Made by a program: the position numbers and the translations under genes. A stretch of DNA of 64,000 nt from NCBI GenBank assembly GCA_002495065.1, contig DADT01000063.1, positions 54,795 through 118,794 on the forward strand, in the 5' to 3' direction. The notes beneath the pieces were generated by a model that worked only from the letters and a program-made list of their open reading frames with translations, searched no databases and was not told the origin of the DNA. The stretch comes from Methanoregula sp. UBA471 (GTDB lineage Archaea; Halobacteriota; Methanomicrobia; Methanomicrobiales; Methanospirillaceae). Positions 55,693-64,000 of the stretch are shown in pieces. Numbering within the stretch: the first letter of the stretch is position 1; each line of letters opens with the position of its first letter.

Positions 55693-56903
55693 CAGTCACC
55701 TTTTCCGGTACCAGTTTTTTTGACGGTCCTCCATGCAGTTTCTTCAATCAAACGAAGCACATCACGCACCGGAATCCCGATCTCCGACGCCCAGTCCCGG
55801 GCCTGATCAAATTCTGCTTTGAGCGAATAAATTTCACCCCGAATGCATCCGATTTTTACCGGCATAGAGCGGTGTTTTCCTGCAATCTCAACTTCCACGT
55901 GCCCGATGGTCCGTTCGGCAATGAACCGGTGGACTGCCGGGATGCAGCGAATACCCAGCGTCCCGAGTTCCTTCGCCATCAGTTCCGCTAGTTCCGCGCT
56001 CATGTCATGAGCACAGATTATCCGGATCAGGAACCCCGGCCTCCCCTTTTTCATGAGTATCGGTATCGCGCTTGCATCCCGTGCGCCCTTTTCCATACAC
56101 CTGGTGATTGTGTGGGCAATGAGCTCACCACTGACATCATCGACATTTGTTTCGAGAATATCGACCGTATCCGGCTGCAGCGTCATATCCTCTCCGGACG
56201 TTTCAATGACCATTGCCCGGATCACGTTTGGAACATCGATCGGATTACGGGTACCTGCCCCGTATCCTACTGCATTGATAGTGTAGCTTCCGAGATCTGT
56301 CAGGGCGATCGTTGAAAATTCAGCGAGGAGTGCGGCACCGGTTGGAGTACAGAGTTCCCCCTCCTCTTTCCCGTGCCGGACTGGCAGTCCTGCATGGGAA
56401 AGAATTGCGGCGGTTGCTGGAGCAGGTATAGGAAATGTGCCGTGGGAACCCACCGCAGACCCCCGGCCAAGGGTAACCGGCATTACCGCTGAAGCTTCAA
56501 TGCCAAGTGAATGAAATGCTGTGCAAGCACCGATAACGTCAGCAATCGCATCATCAGCCCCTACTTCATGGAAGTGGGCGTGGGAGCCGTGGATCAGCTC
56601 TTCAGCGTCATTAATCCTTGTAAAGACGCGTTTTGCCATCGCGAGCGCTTCTGGAGGGATAACGTCCGCAGCATCATCAAGCCGCTTCATGACATCCGCA
56701 AGCGTGCGATGGGTGGGAGCAGCCTGAGTATCTACTTTTATCGCACGGATACCAGACCGGGTCACTTCAGTAATGACCGGCTCTGCTATTACCGATTGCA
56801 TCGCCTGCACCACAGATTTCCTGTTGGCCCCGCAGTCCAGCAGTGCACCGACAATCATATCCCCGGCCGCCCCGTGGAACGGATCAAAAACAAGGACCAG
56901 CAT
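55692..56903 (-). CDS. larC: Nickel-pincer cofactor cyclometallase LarC
   Basis: 403 aa in one uninterrupted frame (in Lactiplantibacillus two frames are joined by frameshifting). Begins MLVLVFDPFHGAAGDMIVGALLD, then HFHEVGADDAIADVIG, and TPTGAALLAEF; the C-terminal half has ETNVDDVSGELIAHTI and KKGRPGFLIRIIC with the CTP/nickel-binding region. LarC inserts nickel into the pincer cofactor of lactate racemase-type enzymes using CTP. LarA, LarB and LarE are not in the window. It is coupled to radB, presumably without functional link. Confidence 0.93.
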   Translation of the reverse strand: MLVLVFDPFHGAAGDMIVGALLDCGANRKSVVQAMQSVIAEPVITEVTRSGIRAIKVDTQAAPTHRTLADVMKRLDDAADVIPPEALAMAKRVFTRINDAEELIHGSHAHFHEVGADDAIADVIGACTAFHSLGIEASAVMPVTLGRGSAVGSHGTFPIPAPATAAILSHAGLPVRHGKEEGELCTPTGAALLAEFSTIALTDLGSYTINAVGYGAGTRNPIDVPNVIRAMVIETSGEDMTLQPDTVDILETNVDDVSGELIAHTITRCMEKGARDASAIPILMKKGRPGFLIRIICAHDMSAELAELMAKELGTLGIRCIPAVHRFIAERTIGHVEVEIAGKHRSMPVKIGCIRGEIYSLKAEFDQARDWASEIGIPVRDVLRLIEETAWRTVKKTGTGKGD

Positions 56904-56907
56904 TTAC

Positions 56908-56918
56908 AGTACTTATAA
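56908..56918 (+). promoter_or_regulatory. TATA-like box for the CDC48 gene
   Basis: ACTTATAAATC lies about 30 nt upstream of ATG 56946 and just before the divergent larC start. The distance fits a leaderless transcript beginning at or near that ATG. Confidence 0.45.
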
Positions 56919-56945
56919 ATCCCTGCGTATATGACCTTTAAGGTA

Positions 56946-59363
56946 ATGCCTGAAGTGCAATTGAGGGTGGATTCTGCGTATCCCGGAGATCAGGGTGGCG
57001 GAAAAGCCCGGCTCGATCCCGAGACAATGTTACTCCTCAAGATATCGCCCGGCGATCTTGTGGCAATAGAGGGGAGACGCCGGACTGTTGCCAAGGTCTG
57101 GCGGGCACTTGTCGAGGACTGGAACCAGCGAAAAATCCGGATTGATAATTTTACCCGGATGAATGCCGGAGTCAGCATTGGCGATACTGTCAAAGTAGTT
57201 AAGATAGTCGATGAAGTGGAAGCAAAAAGGGTTGTCCTTGCGCCTCCTGAAGATCTTCCTAAAAAAATTCCCATCGCGAATAACCCGCATGTCCTGAACG
57301 GGCTCATCGATTTCCCGGTTGCGAAGAACGATTCTGTTCCGATCATGCTGGGGCTGCCATTCATCCAGCCGCAGATTGTGGCCTTCAAAGTCGTGGAAAT
57401 CGAACCGGAAGAAGCAGTTATCATTACCAAAAATACATCTATCGAGTTTTCCGATAAACCCGCTGCAGGATTCGAAGGTATCAAACGCTTCTCATACGAA
57501 GATATCGGCGGGCTCAAGGATGAACTCCAGCGCCTCCGGGAAACCATAGAGCTGCCGCTTCGTCACCCTGAACTTTTTCAGAAACTGGGGATAGAGCCAC
57601 CAAAAGGAGTGCTTCTTTATGGTCCTCCCGGGACAGGAAAAACTCTGATTGCCAAAGCGGTTGCAAGTGAGAGCGGTGCGCACTTCATCTCAATTGCCGG
57701 TCCCGAAGTCATTTCCAAGTATTATGGAGAGAGTGAGCAACGTCTCCGTGAAGTCTTTGAAGAAGCACGGGAGAATTCCCCATCTATCATCTTTATCGAT
57801 GAACTCGACTCTATTGCACCCCGTCGCGAGGAAGTAACCGGAGAGGTGGAACGCCGTGTTGTCGCCCAGCTCCTGACGATGATGGATGGTCTGGAGGAAC
57901 GGGGGCAGGTTGTTGTCATTGGAGCGACAAACCGTGTTGATGCGATCGATGCTGCACTGCGCAGGCCAGGAAGGTTTGACCGGGAGATTGAAATTGGTGT
58001 CCCGAGCGAGCTGGACCGGATCGAGATCCTCAAGATCCACACCCGCGGTATGCCGCTTGCCGAAGATGTGAGTCTTGACACGCTTGCCCAGCAGACGCAT
58101 GGGTTTGTGGGTGCCGACCTCGCAGCGCTCGCCCGCGAAGCAGCAATAAGGGCATTGCGCCGTTATCTGCCGGACCTGGATCTCGATGCAGAGGAAGTTC
58201 CGGCAGAGGTCCTTGATTCGCTGAGGGTTCTTGCCAGTGACTTCCGCAGCGCCCAGCGCGATGTCGGCCCGAGTGCAATGCGCGAAGTGATGCTTGAAGT
58301 TTCGCACGTCAAATGGGACAATGTCGGGGGGCTTGAAGACGCAAAGACGGAAGTCCGCGAGGCAGTCGAGTACCCATTGACCCACCGCCAGAAATTCGAA
58401 GATCTTGGTATCGAACCCCCGAGAGGTGTCCTTCTTTACGGTCCTCCCGGGACAGGGAAGACTCTTATCGCAAAGGCAGTGGCAAGCGAGAGCGGAGCAA
58501 ACTTTATTCCTGTTCGGGGACCCCAGCTGCTGTCCAAATGGGTCGGGGAAAGTGAACGTGCAGTGCGCGAGGTGTTCAAGAAGGCACGCCAGGTTTCACC
58601 ATCCATTATTTTCTTTGACGAGATCGATGCACTGGCACCCGCACGGGGGACGACCAGTGACTCGCATGTTATTGACAATGTTCTCAATCAGATCCTGACC
58701 GAGATGGACGGCCTTGAAGAGCTCAAGGATGTTGTAGTAATGGGAGCCACAAACCGCCCGGACATCGTCGATCCGGCACTTCTGCGGGCGGGAAGGTTCG
58801 ACCGGCTCGTATATATCGGGGAACCCACGTTCGAGGACAGGAAAAAGATCATCCGGATACACACCCGGTTTATGCCCGTCGAAGGTTCGGCTCTCGAAGA
58901 AATCGTGAACCTGACCGAAGGTTATAGTGAAGAGGCTATCGGCGAACTTGTCGAGAAACTTGGAAGAGACCGCATTCTTGAACCCGATGAAGTGAAGGCG
59001 ATTATCACCACGGCAGGAGAAAGCAAAGCGGATCTTTCTGTTGGAAGCAGGCGGAAACGTCTTGTTGAACTCCTGCATGAGAAAAATCTCATCTTATCAG
59101 ATCCTGCCCGGGACCGTCTTGCATCTGCACTCTCAGCTATGACCGAAGGATTTGTGGGTTCGGATCTGGAATCGATTTGCAGGGAAGCAGGTATGCTGGC
59201 GCTGCGTGAAGATGCAGCAGTTGTAACCCAGCGTCATTTTGAGGATGCCCAGAAGAAAGTTCACCCGATGATGAATGAGAGGCTCAGGGAGTATTACCAG
59301 AAGATCCAGCAACATTTCAAAGGTGGTCTTCCCAAACAGGTACAGCCACCCGAATATCAGTAA
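56946..59363 (+). CDS. CDC48/VAT family AAA+ ATPase
   Basis: About 805 aa. N-terminal double-psi barrel and four-stranded N domain (about 1-180, [20 protein letters not shown]), then D1 with Walker [16 protein letters not shown] and Walker [15 protein letters not shown], and D2 with a second [15 protein letters not shown] and [15 protein letters not shown]. Both domains carry arginine fingers ([11 protein letters not shown], and [10 protein letters not shown]). Unlike many CDC48 proteins, a further domain of about 100 residues separates the second AAA core from the C-terminal [20 protein letters not shown] helical bundle. It unfolds proteins, often feeding the proteasome. I favour ATG 56946 over 56931. 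Confidence 0.96.
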   Translation: MPEVQLRVDSAYPGDQGGGKARLDPETMLLLKISPGDLVAIEGRRRTVAKVWRALVEDWNQRKIRIDNFTRMNAGVSIGDTVKVVKIVDEVEAKRVVLAPPEDLPKKIPIANNPHVLNGLIDFPVAKNDSVPIMLGLPFIQPQIVAFKVVEIEPEEAVIITKNTSIEFSDKPAAGFEGIKRFSYEDIGGLKDELQRLRETIELPLRHPELFQKLGIEPPKGVLLYGPPGTGKTLIAKAVASESGAHFISIAGPEVISKYYGESEQRLREVFEEARENSPSIIFIDELDSIAPRREEVTGEVERRVVAQLLTMMDGLEERGQVVVIGATNRVDAIDAALRRPGRFDREIEIGVPSELDRIEILKIHTRGMPLAEDVSLDTLAQQTHGFVGADLAALAREAAIRALRRYLPDLDLDAEEVPAEVLDSLRVLASDFRSAQRDVGPSAMREVMLEVSHVKWDNVGGLEDAKTEVREAVEYPLTHRQKFEDLGIEPPRGVLLYGPPGTGKTLIAKAVASESGANFIPVRGPQLLSKWVGESERAVREVFKKARQVSPSIIFFDEIDALAPARGTTSDSHVIDNVLNQILTEMDGLEELKDVVVMGATNRPDIVDPALLRAGRFDRLVYIGEPTFEDRKKIIRIHTRFMPVEGSALEEIVNLTEGYSEEAIGELVEKLGRDRILEPDEVKAIITTAGESKADLSVGSRRKRLVELLHEKNLILSDPARDRLASALSAMTEGFVGSDLESICREAGMLALREDAAVVTQRHFEDAQKKVHPMMNERLREYYQKIQQHFKGGLPKQVQPPEYQ

Positions 59364-59400
59364 TTTTTTTACAGTTTTTGTTAATTTCTCTAAAGAAATT
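59364..59400 (+). terminator. T-rich terminator after the CDC48 gene
   Basis: TTTTTTTACAGTTTTTGTTAATTTC follows the stop codon closely, with two T-runs, typical of archaeal intrinsic termination. Confidence 0.45.
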
Positions 59401-59447
59401 AATAAAAAAATTGTTCACTACATCCCACCAAACAGGCTATTCAGAAG

Positions 59448-59696
59448 TTATTCACAATAGGGATCACTTGCCCATTCTTCGTATACCTTCTTTTCCGGTC
59501 TGCCACCGTGACGTGACCTGGGATGAGATGACGTCCGGTCCTCTTCAGTCTCATCATCATCGAGACCCGCCTCTTTTAATTCCGCCGGCTTGTCAACCGG
59601 CCGGGTTTGTTTCCGGTCCTGTGGATGCCTGCGGAAATCATGCTGACGCGGTCTTTCCTTTTGCGTATCCTGGGTATTCTGCGTTTCGTCCACCAT
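59448..59696 (-). CDS. Small hydrophilic protein, function unknown
   Basis: 82 aa, extremely charged (Asp, Glu, Arg, Lys, Gln, His), no hydrophobic segment, probably disordered. It ends EEWASDPYCE, the most structured-looking part. It sits alone between the CDC48 gene and an adenylating enzyme, with no clear ribosome binding site. The opposite strand also has open frame, but with less protein-like composition. A real gene is plausible, not proven. Confidence 0.42.
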   Translation of the reverse strand: MVDETQNTQDTQKERPRQHDFRRHPQDRKQTRPVDKPAELKEAGLDDDETEEDRTSSHPRSRHGGRPEKKVYEEWASDPYCE

Positions 59697-59976
59697 AGAT
59701 ATCAGGAGAGATAATACTGAAGAGGTACCAGAAATAGCTTGCTCAGGATCTGTTCGAATGGATGAAAATTCACAGGACCCGTTGTTGAATTAATACCTTT
59801 AGAAATGTCAGTCACAGAGAAAAACAGGGATATATTTTCATCACAAAAATAGTCAGGTCATTTTTGTCCATCATGTAGAAATGCTATGAGGAAAAACAGG
59901 GCATCACCACATCTTCCAATAATGAACACCTAAATACTTCAGACATCAAAATTGTTCAACAAATCTCTTGGTGTAC

Positions 59977-61515
59977 ATGCCTAACGTAACTACCCTTCTT
60001 GACGCAAAAAGCGTTCCTGCAGCAAAAGCAGGATTGATCTGCCCCTCGCGGAACGAGACGTACAGCTACGGAAAATTACGAAGCGAAATGAACAGGATCG
60101 GTCTCGGCCTTTCAGGGCTTGGTGTTAAAAAAGGCGACCGGGTCTGTATCTATCTGGACAGCTCCCCGGAGTACCTGATCAGCTACTTTGCCATCTGGCG
60201 CATCGGAGCGGTTGCGGTACCAACGAATATCGTTTACCGTGGCGAAGAGCTGTTGCACGCGATCAACGATGCCGGCGCTTCTGCGGTTATCACTGACGGT
60301 CAGGGAGTCTCTGTTGTAAAATCTGTCCGTTCTTACGCTCCGACACTTTCCCATATCATCTGCAGGAGTGGGTCATGTGAAGGATCGACTGCATGGGAAT
60401 CGTTTCCCCAGGCTCCTCCAGCCATGCGTGCTGTCAATTGTGCTGCTGACGATGTGTGCCATATCCAGTATACTGCTGGTACAACCGGAAAACCCAAGGG
60501 CGCGATGCTGACCCATGGGAACTGGATGACAGCTCTTGATACCGAACGTGAGGCACTCAGGCTGCGACCGGAGGATGTGTATCTTGGTATCTACCCTATG
60601 GGACATGTTGGACTTTCGTGGGGATTGGCCATGCTCCGTTCTGGTGGTACATACGTGATGATGGAACGCTTTGATCCCGAACGCTATCTAAGTCTTGCCG
60701 AACAGTACCAGGTAACAGTCCTTGCCGGCATGCCTCCCGTAATCCACTCACTTGTCCATTCCCCTCAGGGGACCGAGAAACGGCTTGGGAGTGCCCGTGT
60801 GATTATCTCCGGTGGGGGACAGCTCCTGCCTACGGTCTGGGAAGCATTTGACCGCCGTTATCATATTCCCGTTGCCAACTCCTACGGGTTATCGGAAACT
60901 ATCGTAATTGGTTCGGGCACCACAACCCTCCCGGAATACCCGAACCTGACCATGAATTACCAGAGTGTCGGTGTCGCTGTTGGTTATACAGAAGTATCAA
61001 TCGTTGATACAGATAATCCGGAAAAAGAACTTGCTTTTGGTGAAAGGGGCGAGATTGCACTCCGTGGCCCATCAATCGCGAAAGGTTACTGGAATATGCC
61101 GGATGCGACCGCAGCAGTTTTCCGGCAGGATGGCTGGTTCCTGACCGGAGATATCGGGTATCTCGATGAGGAGGGGATCCTCTATATCACAGACCGCAAA
61201 AAAGATATGATCATCATGTCAGGCTGGAAGATCTATCCGACTGAAGTTGAGAACGTGATTATCCAGCACCCGGCAGTCGCTGACGTTGCAGTCTTTGGGG
61301 TTCCTGATGAACGCAAGGGAGAGGTACCGGTGGCGGCAGTCGTGTTCAATTCCGGTACCTCCCTCACGCAGTCCGAACTTGAATCTTATTGTCGCGTTCG
61401 CCTTGCCGGTTACAAAATACCACGAACTATGAAGGTCGTCAGTTCACTTCCCCGGGTGCATGGATGGAAGTTGCTGCGAAGGACGCTTCGGGAATCATTC
61501 AATGCACCATCCTAG
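59977..61515 (+). CDS. Acyl-CoA synthetase-like adenylating enzyme (ANL superfamily)
   Basis: 512 aa from ATG 59977 (MPNVTTLLDAKSVPAAKAG); the frame opens with TTG/GTG codons just upstream. The P-loop is IQYTAGTTGKPKGAMLTHGN (about 167-186), then SYGLSET, TGDIGYLDEEGILYITDRKK, and MIIMSGWKIYPTEVE. The catalytic C-terminal Lys lies in VHGWKLLRRTL, where the usual Gly-Lys becomes Trp-Lys. It would activate a carboxylic acid with ATP and form a thioester with CoA; the acid is unknown. Confidence 0.92.
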   Translation: MPNVTTLLDAKSVPAAKAGLICPSRNETYSYGKLRSEMNRIGLGLSGLGVKKGDRVCIYLDSSPEYLISYFAIWRIGAVAVPTNIVYRGEELLHAINDAGASAVITDGQGVSVVKSVRSYAPTLSHIICRSGSCEGSTAWESFPQAPPAMRAVNCAADDVCHIQYTAGTTGKPKGAMLTHGNWMTALDTEREALRLRPEDVYLGIYPMGHVGLSWGLAMLRSGGTYVMMERFDPERYLSLAEQYQVTVLAGMPPVIHSLVHSPQGTEKRLGSARVIISGGGQLLPTVWEAFDRRYHIPVANSYGLSETIVIGSGTTTLPEYPNLTMNYQSVGVAVGYTEVSIVDTDNPEKELAFGERGEIALRGPSIAKGYWNMPDATAAVFRQDGWFLTGDIGYLDEEGILYITDRKKDMIIMSGWKIYPTEVENVIIQHPAVADVAVFGVPDERKGEVPVAAVVFNSGTSLTQSELESYCRVRLAGYKIPRTMKVVSSLPRVHGWKLLRRTLRESFNAPS

Positions 61516-61606
61516 TATTATTAAAAAACAAGGATATTTTTCAGTAAACTCCCGTAAGCTCACACAAACCTTTTAAAGGGTTAAAAAAATATATCCCTGA
61601 AGCATT

Positions 61607-62230
61607 TTGGCAGACACAAAAAGCCATATCCAGGACATTCCGGATACCGGAAAACCAAAAAAACGTTCAACAGGTATCGTAGGTCTTAATCTTCTGCTTG
61701 ATGGTGGATTTCCTGAGGGTACCATTATCATGATCTACGGAACTCCCATCGCGGGAGTAGACCTTGCGGCGAAGCAGTTCTGGAAGGTGGATGGTGAAGA
61801 GGGTACGTACCTGATGAATGACGGGGACGTCGAGTCAGGGATGATCGATGCGACTGAGCTACACCCTGAAATGTACATGACACAGATGGCAGGGGGGCGG
61901 ATTGTCGTAGACTCACTCTCGACAATCATTATCAAATACGGAATTGAGGAAGCCCTGAAATTTTTACGCCTGTCTCGCGAGGAAATGAAAAAACGTCGTT
62001 CAAATATTATGTTTGTCGTTTATACCGGTATCCATGAACCTGTTGAGATGACCAGAGTTATGCGGGCGGCTGACATTGTCATCGAGTTCGGTTCAGAGGT
62101 TCACCAGGCCGAGATTGAACGTACGCTTGCAGTCCACAAAATGAAGGACGCAGCATCACCCCGGCGCCTTCTTCCATTCATTATAACGGATAATGGCATC
62201 GAAGCGTCAACCACGTCCAGGGTCGTATAA
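61607..62230 (+). CDS. KaiC/RecA-like protein with a lost P-loop
   Basis: 207 aa. RecA-fold core of the archaeal KaiC-like group: TGIVGLNLLLDGGFPEGTII (about 23-42), then the Walker A position reads YGTPIAGVDLAAKQF, lacking the GK[T/S]. Walker B-like GRIVVDSLSTIIIKYG and the later MRAADIVIEFGSEV strand remain. It is thus likely a non-hydrolysing signalling or adaptor protein. The start is TTG 61607; no ATG lies near. A TATA-like TTTTAAAGG about 30-35 nt upstream would give a nearly leaderless mRNA. Confidence 0.78.
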   Translation: MADTKSHIQDIPDTGKPKKRSTGIVGLNLLLDGGFPEGTIIMIYGTPIAGVDLAAKQFWKVDGEEGTYLMNDGDVESGMIDATELHPEMYMTQMAGGRIVVDSLSTIIIKYGIEEALKFLRLSREEMKKRRSNIMFVVYTGIHEPVEMTRVMRAADIVIEFGSEVHQAEIERTLAVHKMKDAASPRRLLPFIITDNGIEASTTSRVV

Positions 62231-62266
62231 AAACGCAGTTATTTTTTTCTTTTTTTCTGTTTTTGG

Positions 62267-62314
62267 CTCTGTTGAAACGGGTGTGAACTCCCGTTCATGT
62301 GTGTTTCAACAGAG
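62267..62314. repeat. Hairpin repeat between convergent genes
   Basis: CTCTGTTGAAAC (62267-62278) and GTTTCAACAGAG (62303-62314) form a perfect 12-bp inverted repeat; the 24-nt centre folds further (GAAC-TCCC-GTTC plus wobble pairs). T-runs lie before it (62241-62265) and, for the minus strand, after it. It probably serves as a two-way terminator, and a degenerate copy at 5441-5486 shows that it is a dispersed repeat. Confidence 0.75.
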
Positions 62315-62330
62315 TCCTGTTTTTGAAAAA

Positions 62331-63236
62331 TTACAATGCGAGCCGGACTTCCTTTGCAGCATCTGCCAGATTTTTTAACTTGCGGTAAGCAACGTCATGG
62401 GATCTCATCCGCATTCCGCAGTCTGGATCGAGCAGCATAATCTTCGGGTCGAATATTTCAATCCCCTTCTCGATTCGCTTTCTGATCTCTGCGACACTCT
62501 CCACATTGTCTGAAGCGGAGTCAACACATCCGAACCCAATCATCCGCCCGGCGAGGTCACGACGGGAGAGCAGATCGAGATTAGCCGGGTTGTTCGCAAA
62601 CTCGAAGTCCAGTACGTTCACGTTAAACTTCAGGATTTCATCAATCACGTTACCTAAATTTCCGCAGACATGCAAAGAGGTGGGAATGCGGAGGGCCGCC
62701 GTGATGAGTCCAATTGCCTGTTTTCCTGTTTCCAGATCTGCCATTCCTGTAGAAAACATCGGTTCGTCGATCTGCAACAGGGTAATTCCGATTGCTTCCA
62801 GCGCTTTTGCTTCCGGAATGAGTGCAGCAGCGAGATCCAGCGCAAGTTCCTCCTTGTTGCGGTACATCGGGGTATTGATGTGGAGACCATGGGCAAGCGT
62901 GGTAGGGCCGGTGACGATTCCCTTCACTTTCGGGGCTTTTGTGAGCGCATATTTTGTATCTCCCACTGTTATAGGTCCGGATGCAGCTTGTATCTTGCCG
63001 GTAACTTCCTGTCCTTTTATACCGGGAAGCTTAGAAGCGAACACCTGGATCATATCCCCGCGGACCTGACCGTCCGATATGATATCGATACCTGCTTTAA
63101 TCTGGTCGGCGACCGCGGTCTCGACAGCGGCATGGAGAGGGTCGAAAAGATTTCTCAGACCACCCCCCTTCACTACAGGGTAGCTCCCGACTACGGTAGT
63201 CGCAAGCACTTTGTTGATGAAATACTGCTTTGCCAT
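62331..63236 (-). CDS. Core MetE-type methionine synthase
   Basis: 301 aa, matching only the catalytic C-terminal barrel of MetE. Begins VLATTVVGSYPV, substrate loop DEPMFSTGMAD, zinc ligands His-Cys in LHVCGNL (about residue 198) and Cys in LLDPDCGMRMR (about 271). The N-terminal folate-binding half of MetE is absent, so the methyl donor is not polyglutamyl-methyl-THF. Archaeal core MetE proteins take the methyl from corrinoid proteins or methylcobalamin. It is convergent with the KaiC-like gene and 62 nt downstream of aspS. Confidence 0.93.
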   Translation of the reverse strand: MAKQYFINKVLATTVVGSYPVVKGGGLRNLFDPLHAAVETAVADQIKAGIDIISDGQVRGDMIQVFASKLPGIKGQEVTGKIQAASGPITVGDTKYALTKAPKVKGIVTGPTTLAHGLHINTPMYRNKEELALDLAAALIPEAKALEAIGITLLQIDEPMFSTGMADLETGKQAIGLITAALRIPTSLHVCGNLGNVIDEILKFNVNVLDFEFANNPANLDLLSRRDLAGRMIGFGCVDSASDNVESVAEIRKRIEKGIEIFDPKIMLLDPDCGMRMRSHDVAYRKLKNLADAAKEVRLAL

Positions 63237-63298
63237 GAAATATCCGGATAATTAATCGTACAACCGAATCAACCCGCGGCGATAAAAAATGTATGCCG

Positions 63299-64000
63299 TC
63301 AGGGGACCAGCCTGTGCATATCGCGCGGGAACAGCACAGCCTCCCGGACGTTAGACAACCCAACCATGGTCATTACCAGACGATCCGCCCCCAATCCCCA
63401 GCCTGCATGTGGCGGCATACCGAATCGGAACGGGCGAAGATAGAATTCGAAACTTTCCGGGTTCAGACCTTTTTTCCGGATCTGCTGGACGAGAAGATCG
63501 TACTGGTGGACACGCTGGGCACCGCTTGAGAGTTCCATTCGCGGGTGCATGAGATCGAATGCCTTGCAGAGAGAGGGATCATTCTCATACGGCATAGCAT
63601 AATAGGGACGGATCTCACTGGGCCAATCAACGATGAAATAGTGCCCACCCATTTCAGCCCCGATTGCTCTCTCCGCAGCGGGACTGATATCATCGCCGTA
63701 CTCGATTGGGTCTTCGATCTTTTTCTTGGCAATCTCGATTGCATCACGGTAAGGAAGCCGGGGGAATGGGGATGTGGGGACGATAAAATCGGAGATCTCG
63801 AGGCTGGCGAGCTGACCGCTGCATGTTGTATTGACGTATTCGTAGGTTTTTACGATCAGCTCTTCAAGGATGCGCATTACCTCGAGATGGTCAGCGTACG
63901 AGACTTCGATATCAATAGAAGTGGCCTCGTTCAGGTGTTTGGTCGTGTTATGTTCTTCTGCCCGGAAGATTGGTCCGATCTCGTAGACCTTCTCAAAGCC
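63299..64000 (-). CDS. aspS: Aspartyl-tRNA synthetase, 3' part (runs off the window)
   Basis: Only the C-terminal 233 residues are inside; the frame is open to base 64000, so the gene begins outside. Class II motif 2 is [11 protein letters not shown] (codons near 63920-63965), with the aspartate site in [16 protein letters not shown], and motif 3 is [20 protein letters not shown] near the end. Archaeal enzymes may also charge tRNA-Asn; the determinants lie in the missing N-terminal domain. Confidence 0.95.
   Translation of the reverse strand, partial: GFEKVYEIGPIFRAEEHNTTKHLNEATSIDIEVSYADHLEVMRILEELIVKTYEYVNTTCSGQLASLEISDFIVPTSPFPRLPYRDAIEIAKKKIEDPIEYGDDISPAAERAIGAEMGGHYFIVDWPSEIRPYYAMPYENDPSLCKAFDLMHPRMELSSGAQRVHQYDLLVQQIRKKGLNPESFEFYLRPFRFGMPPHAGWGLGADRLVMTMVGLSNVREAVLFPRDMHRLVP

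Noticed and set aside
59378..59698. Plus-strand frame opposite the small hydrophilic protein
   Set aside because: Its composition (Pro, Ser, His, Cys-rich) fits an antisense shadow of the minus-strand frame; the minus-strand reading is more protein-like.

Overview
The window comes from a methanogenic archaeon, most likely of the order Methanomicrobiales (Methanoregula-like). The evidence is an eight-gene methyl-coenzyme M reductase (Mcr) activation and methanogenesis-marker cluster (component A2/AtwA and markers 3, 5, 6, 7, 15, 17). Archaeal information-processing genes are also present (Orc1/Cdc6, Hel308, Cgi121/KEOPS, Rio1, RadB, Tsr3, CDC48/VAT), as are a short archaeal PurA, a type II GAPDH, ribose-1,5-bisphosphate isomerase and a short core MetE-type methionine synthase. 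Genes are densely packed, many with 1-4 nt stop/start overlaps. I saw no tRNA, rRNA, CRISPR array, transposase or phage gene.

Layout. 1-4.5 kb (+): K+-dependent-type membrane pyrophosphatase, a small tail-anchored protein, a CPA2 cation/proton antiporter and a DUF6653 protein. 4.5-5.6 kb: a long gene-poor stretch with a repeat. 5.6-10 kb (-): a DUF1622 protein, a soluble CBS-DRTGG family II pyrophosphatase and a class II ribonucleotide reductase. 10.1-17.4 kb (-): a packed run orc1 > lrp > aminotransferase > purA > trm112-like > membrane protein > cbiB > pdxS > pdxT. 17.43-17.90 kb: an AT-rich intergenic region with origin-recognition-box matches, predicted to be a chromosomal replication origin. 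17.9-25 kb: moaB(+), then (-) gap > tyrS > rio1 > KH protein > hel308 > cgi121. 25-28.4 kb: a REC-PAS-PAS-PH-like regulator, tsr3, and divergently a DUF523/TudS-like fusion to a nucleoside deoxyribosyltransferase. 28.7-32.7 kb: a glycolipid module (GT39-type transferase, LPG-synthase-like membrane protein fused to a methyltransferase, dolichol-phosphate-mannose-synthase-like GT2). 33.5-39.5 kb (+): an EF-Tu-like pseudo-GTPase, LemA + DUF2207, a PPC protein and a YgiQ radical SAM protein. 39.7-41.1 kb (-): ManC. 41.6-49.8 kb (-): the Mcr-activation cluster, headed by a HAD phosphatase and ending in a carboxymuconolactone-decarboxylase-like protein. 49.9-51.7 kb (+): R15P isomerase and DapF. 51.7-56.9 kb (-): an HTH protein with eight PAS repeats, RadB and LarC. 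56.9-62.2 kb: CDC48, a small hydrophilic protein, an acyl-adenylating enzyme and a KaiC/RecA-like protein that has lost its P-loop lysine. 62.3-64 kb (-): MetE-like methionine synthase and the 3' part of aspS, cut by the window edge.

How the parts fit. The 41.6-49.8 kb cluster is one coupled transcription unit for ATP- and Fe-S-dependent reductive activation of Mcr. ManC, the GT2, the GT39 and the flippase/methyltransferase fusion can form a sugar-to-lipid-carrier route for surface glycans. CbiB (corrinoid synthesis) would supply the class II ribonucleotide reductase and methyl-transfer enzymes.

The most notable non-coding signals are the predicted oriC and two matched copies of a non-autonomous, transposon-like element (33075-33328 and 41256-41563) with the same two distinct ends in opposite orientation. 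There is also a dispersed hairpin repeat (62267-62314, with a degenerate copy at 5441-5486).
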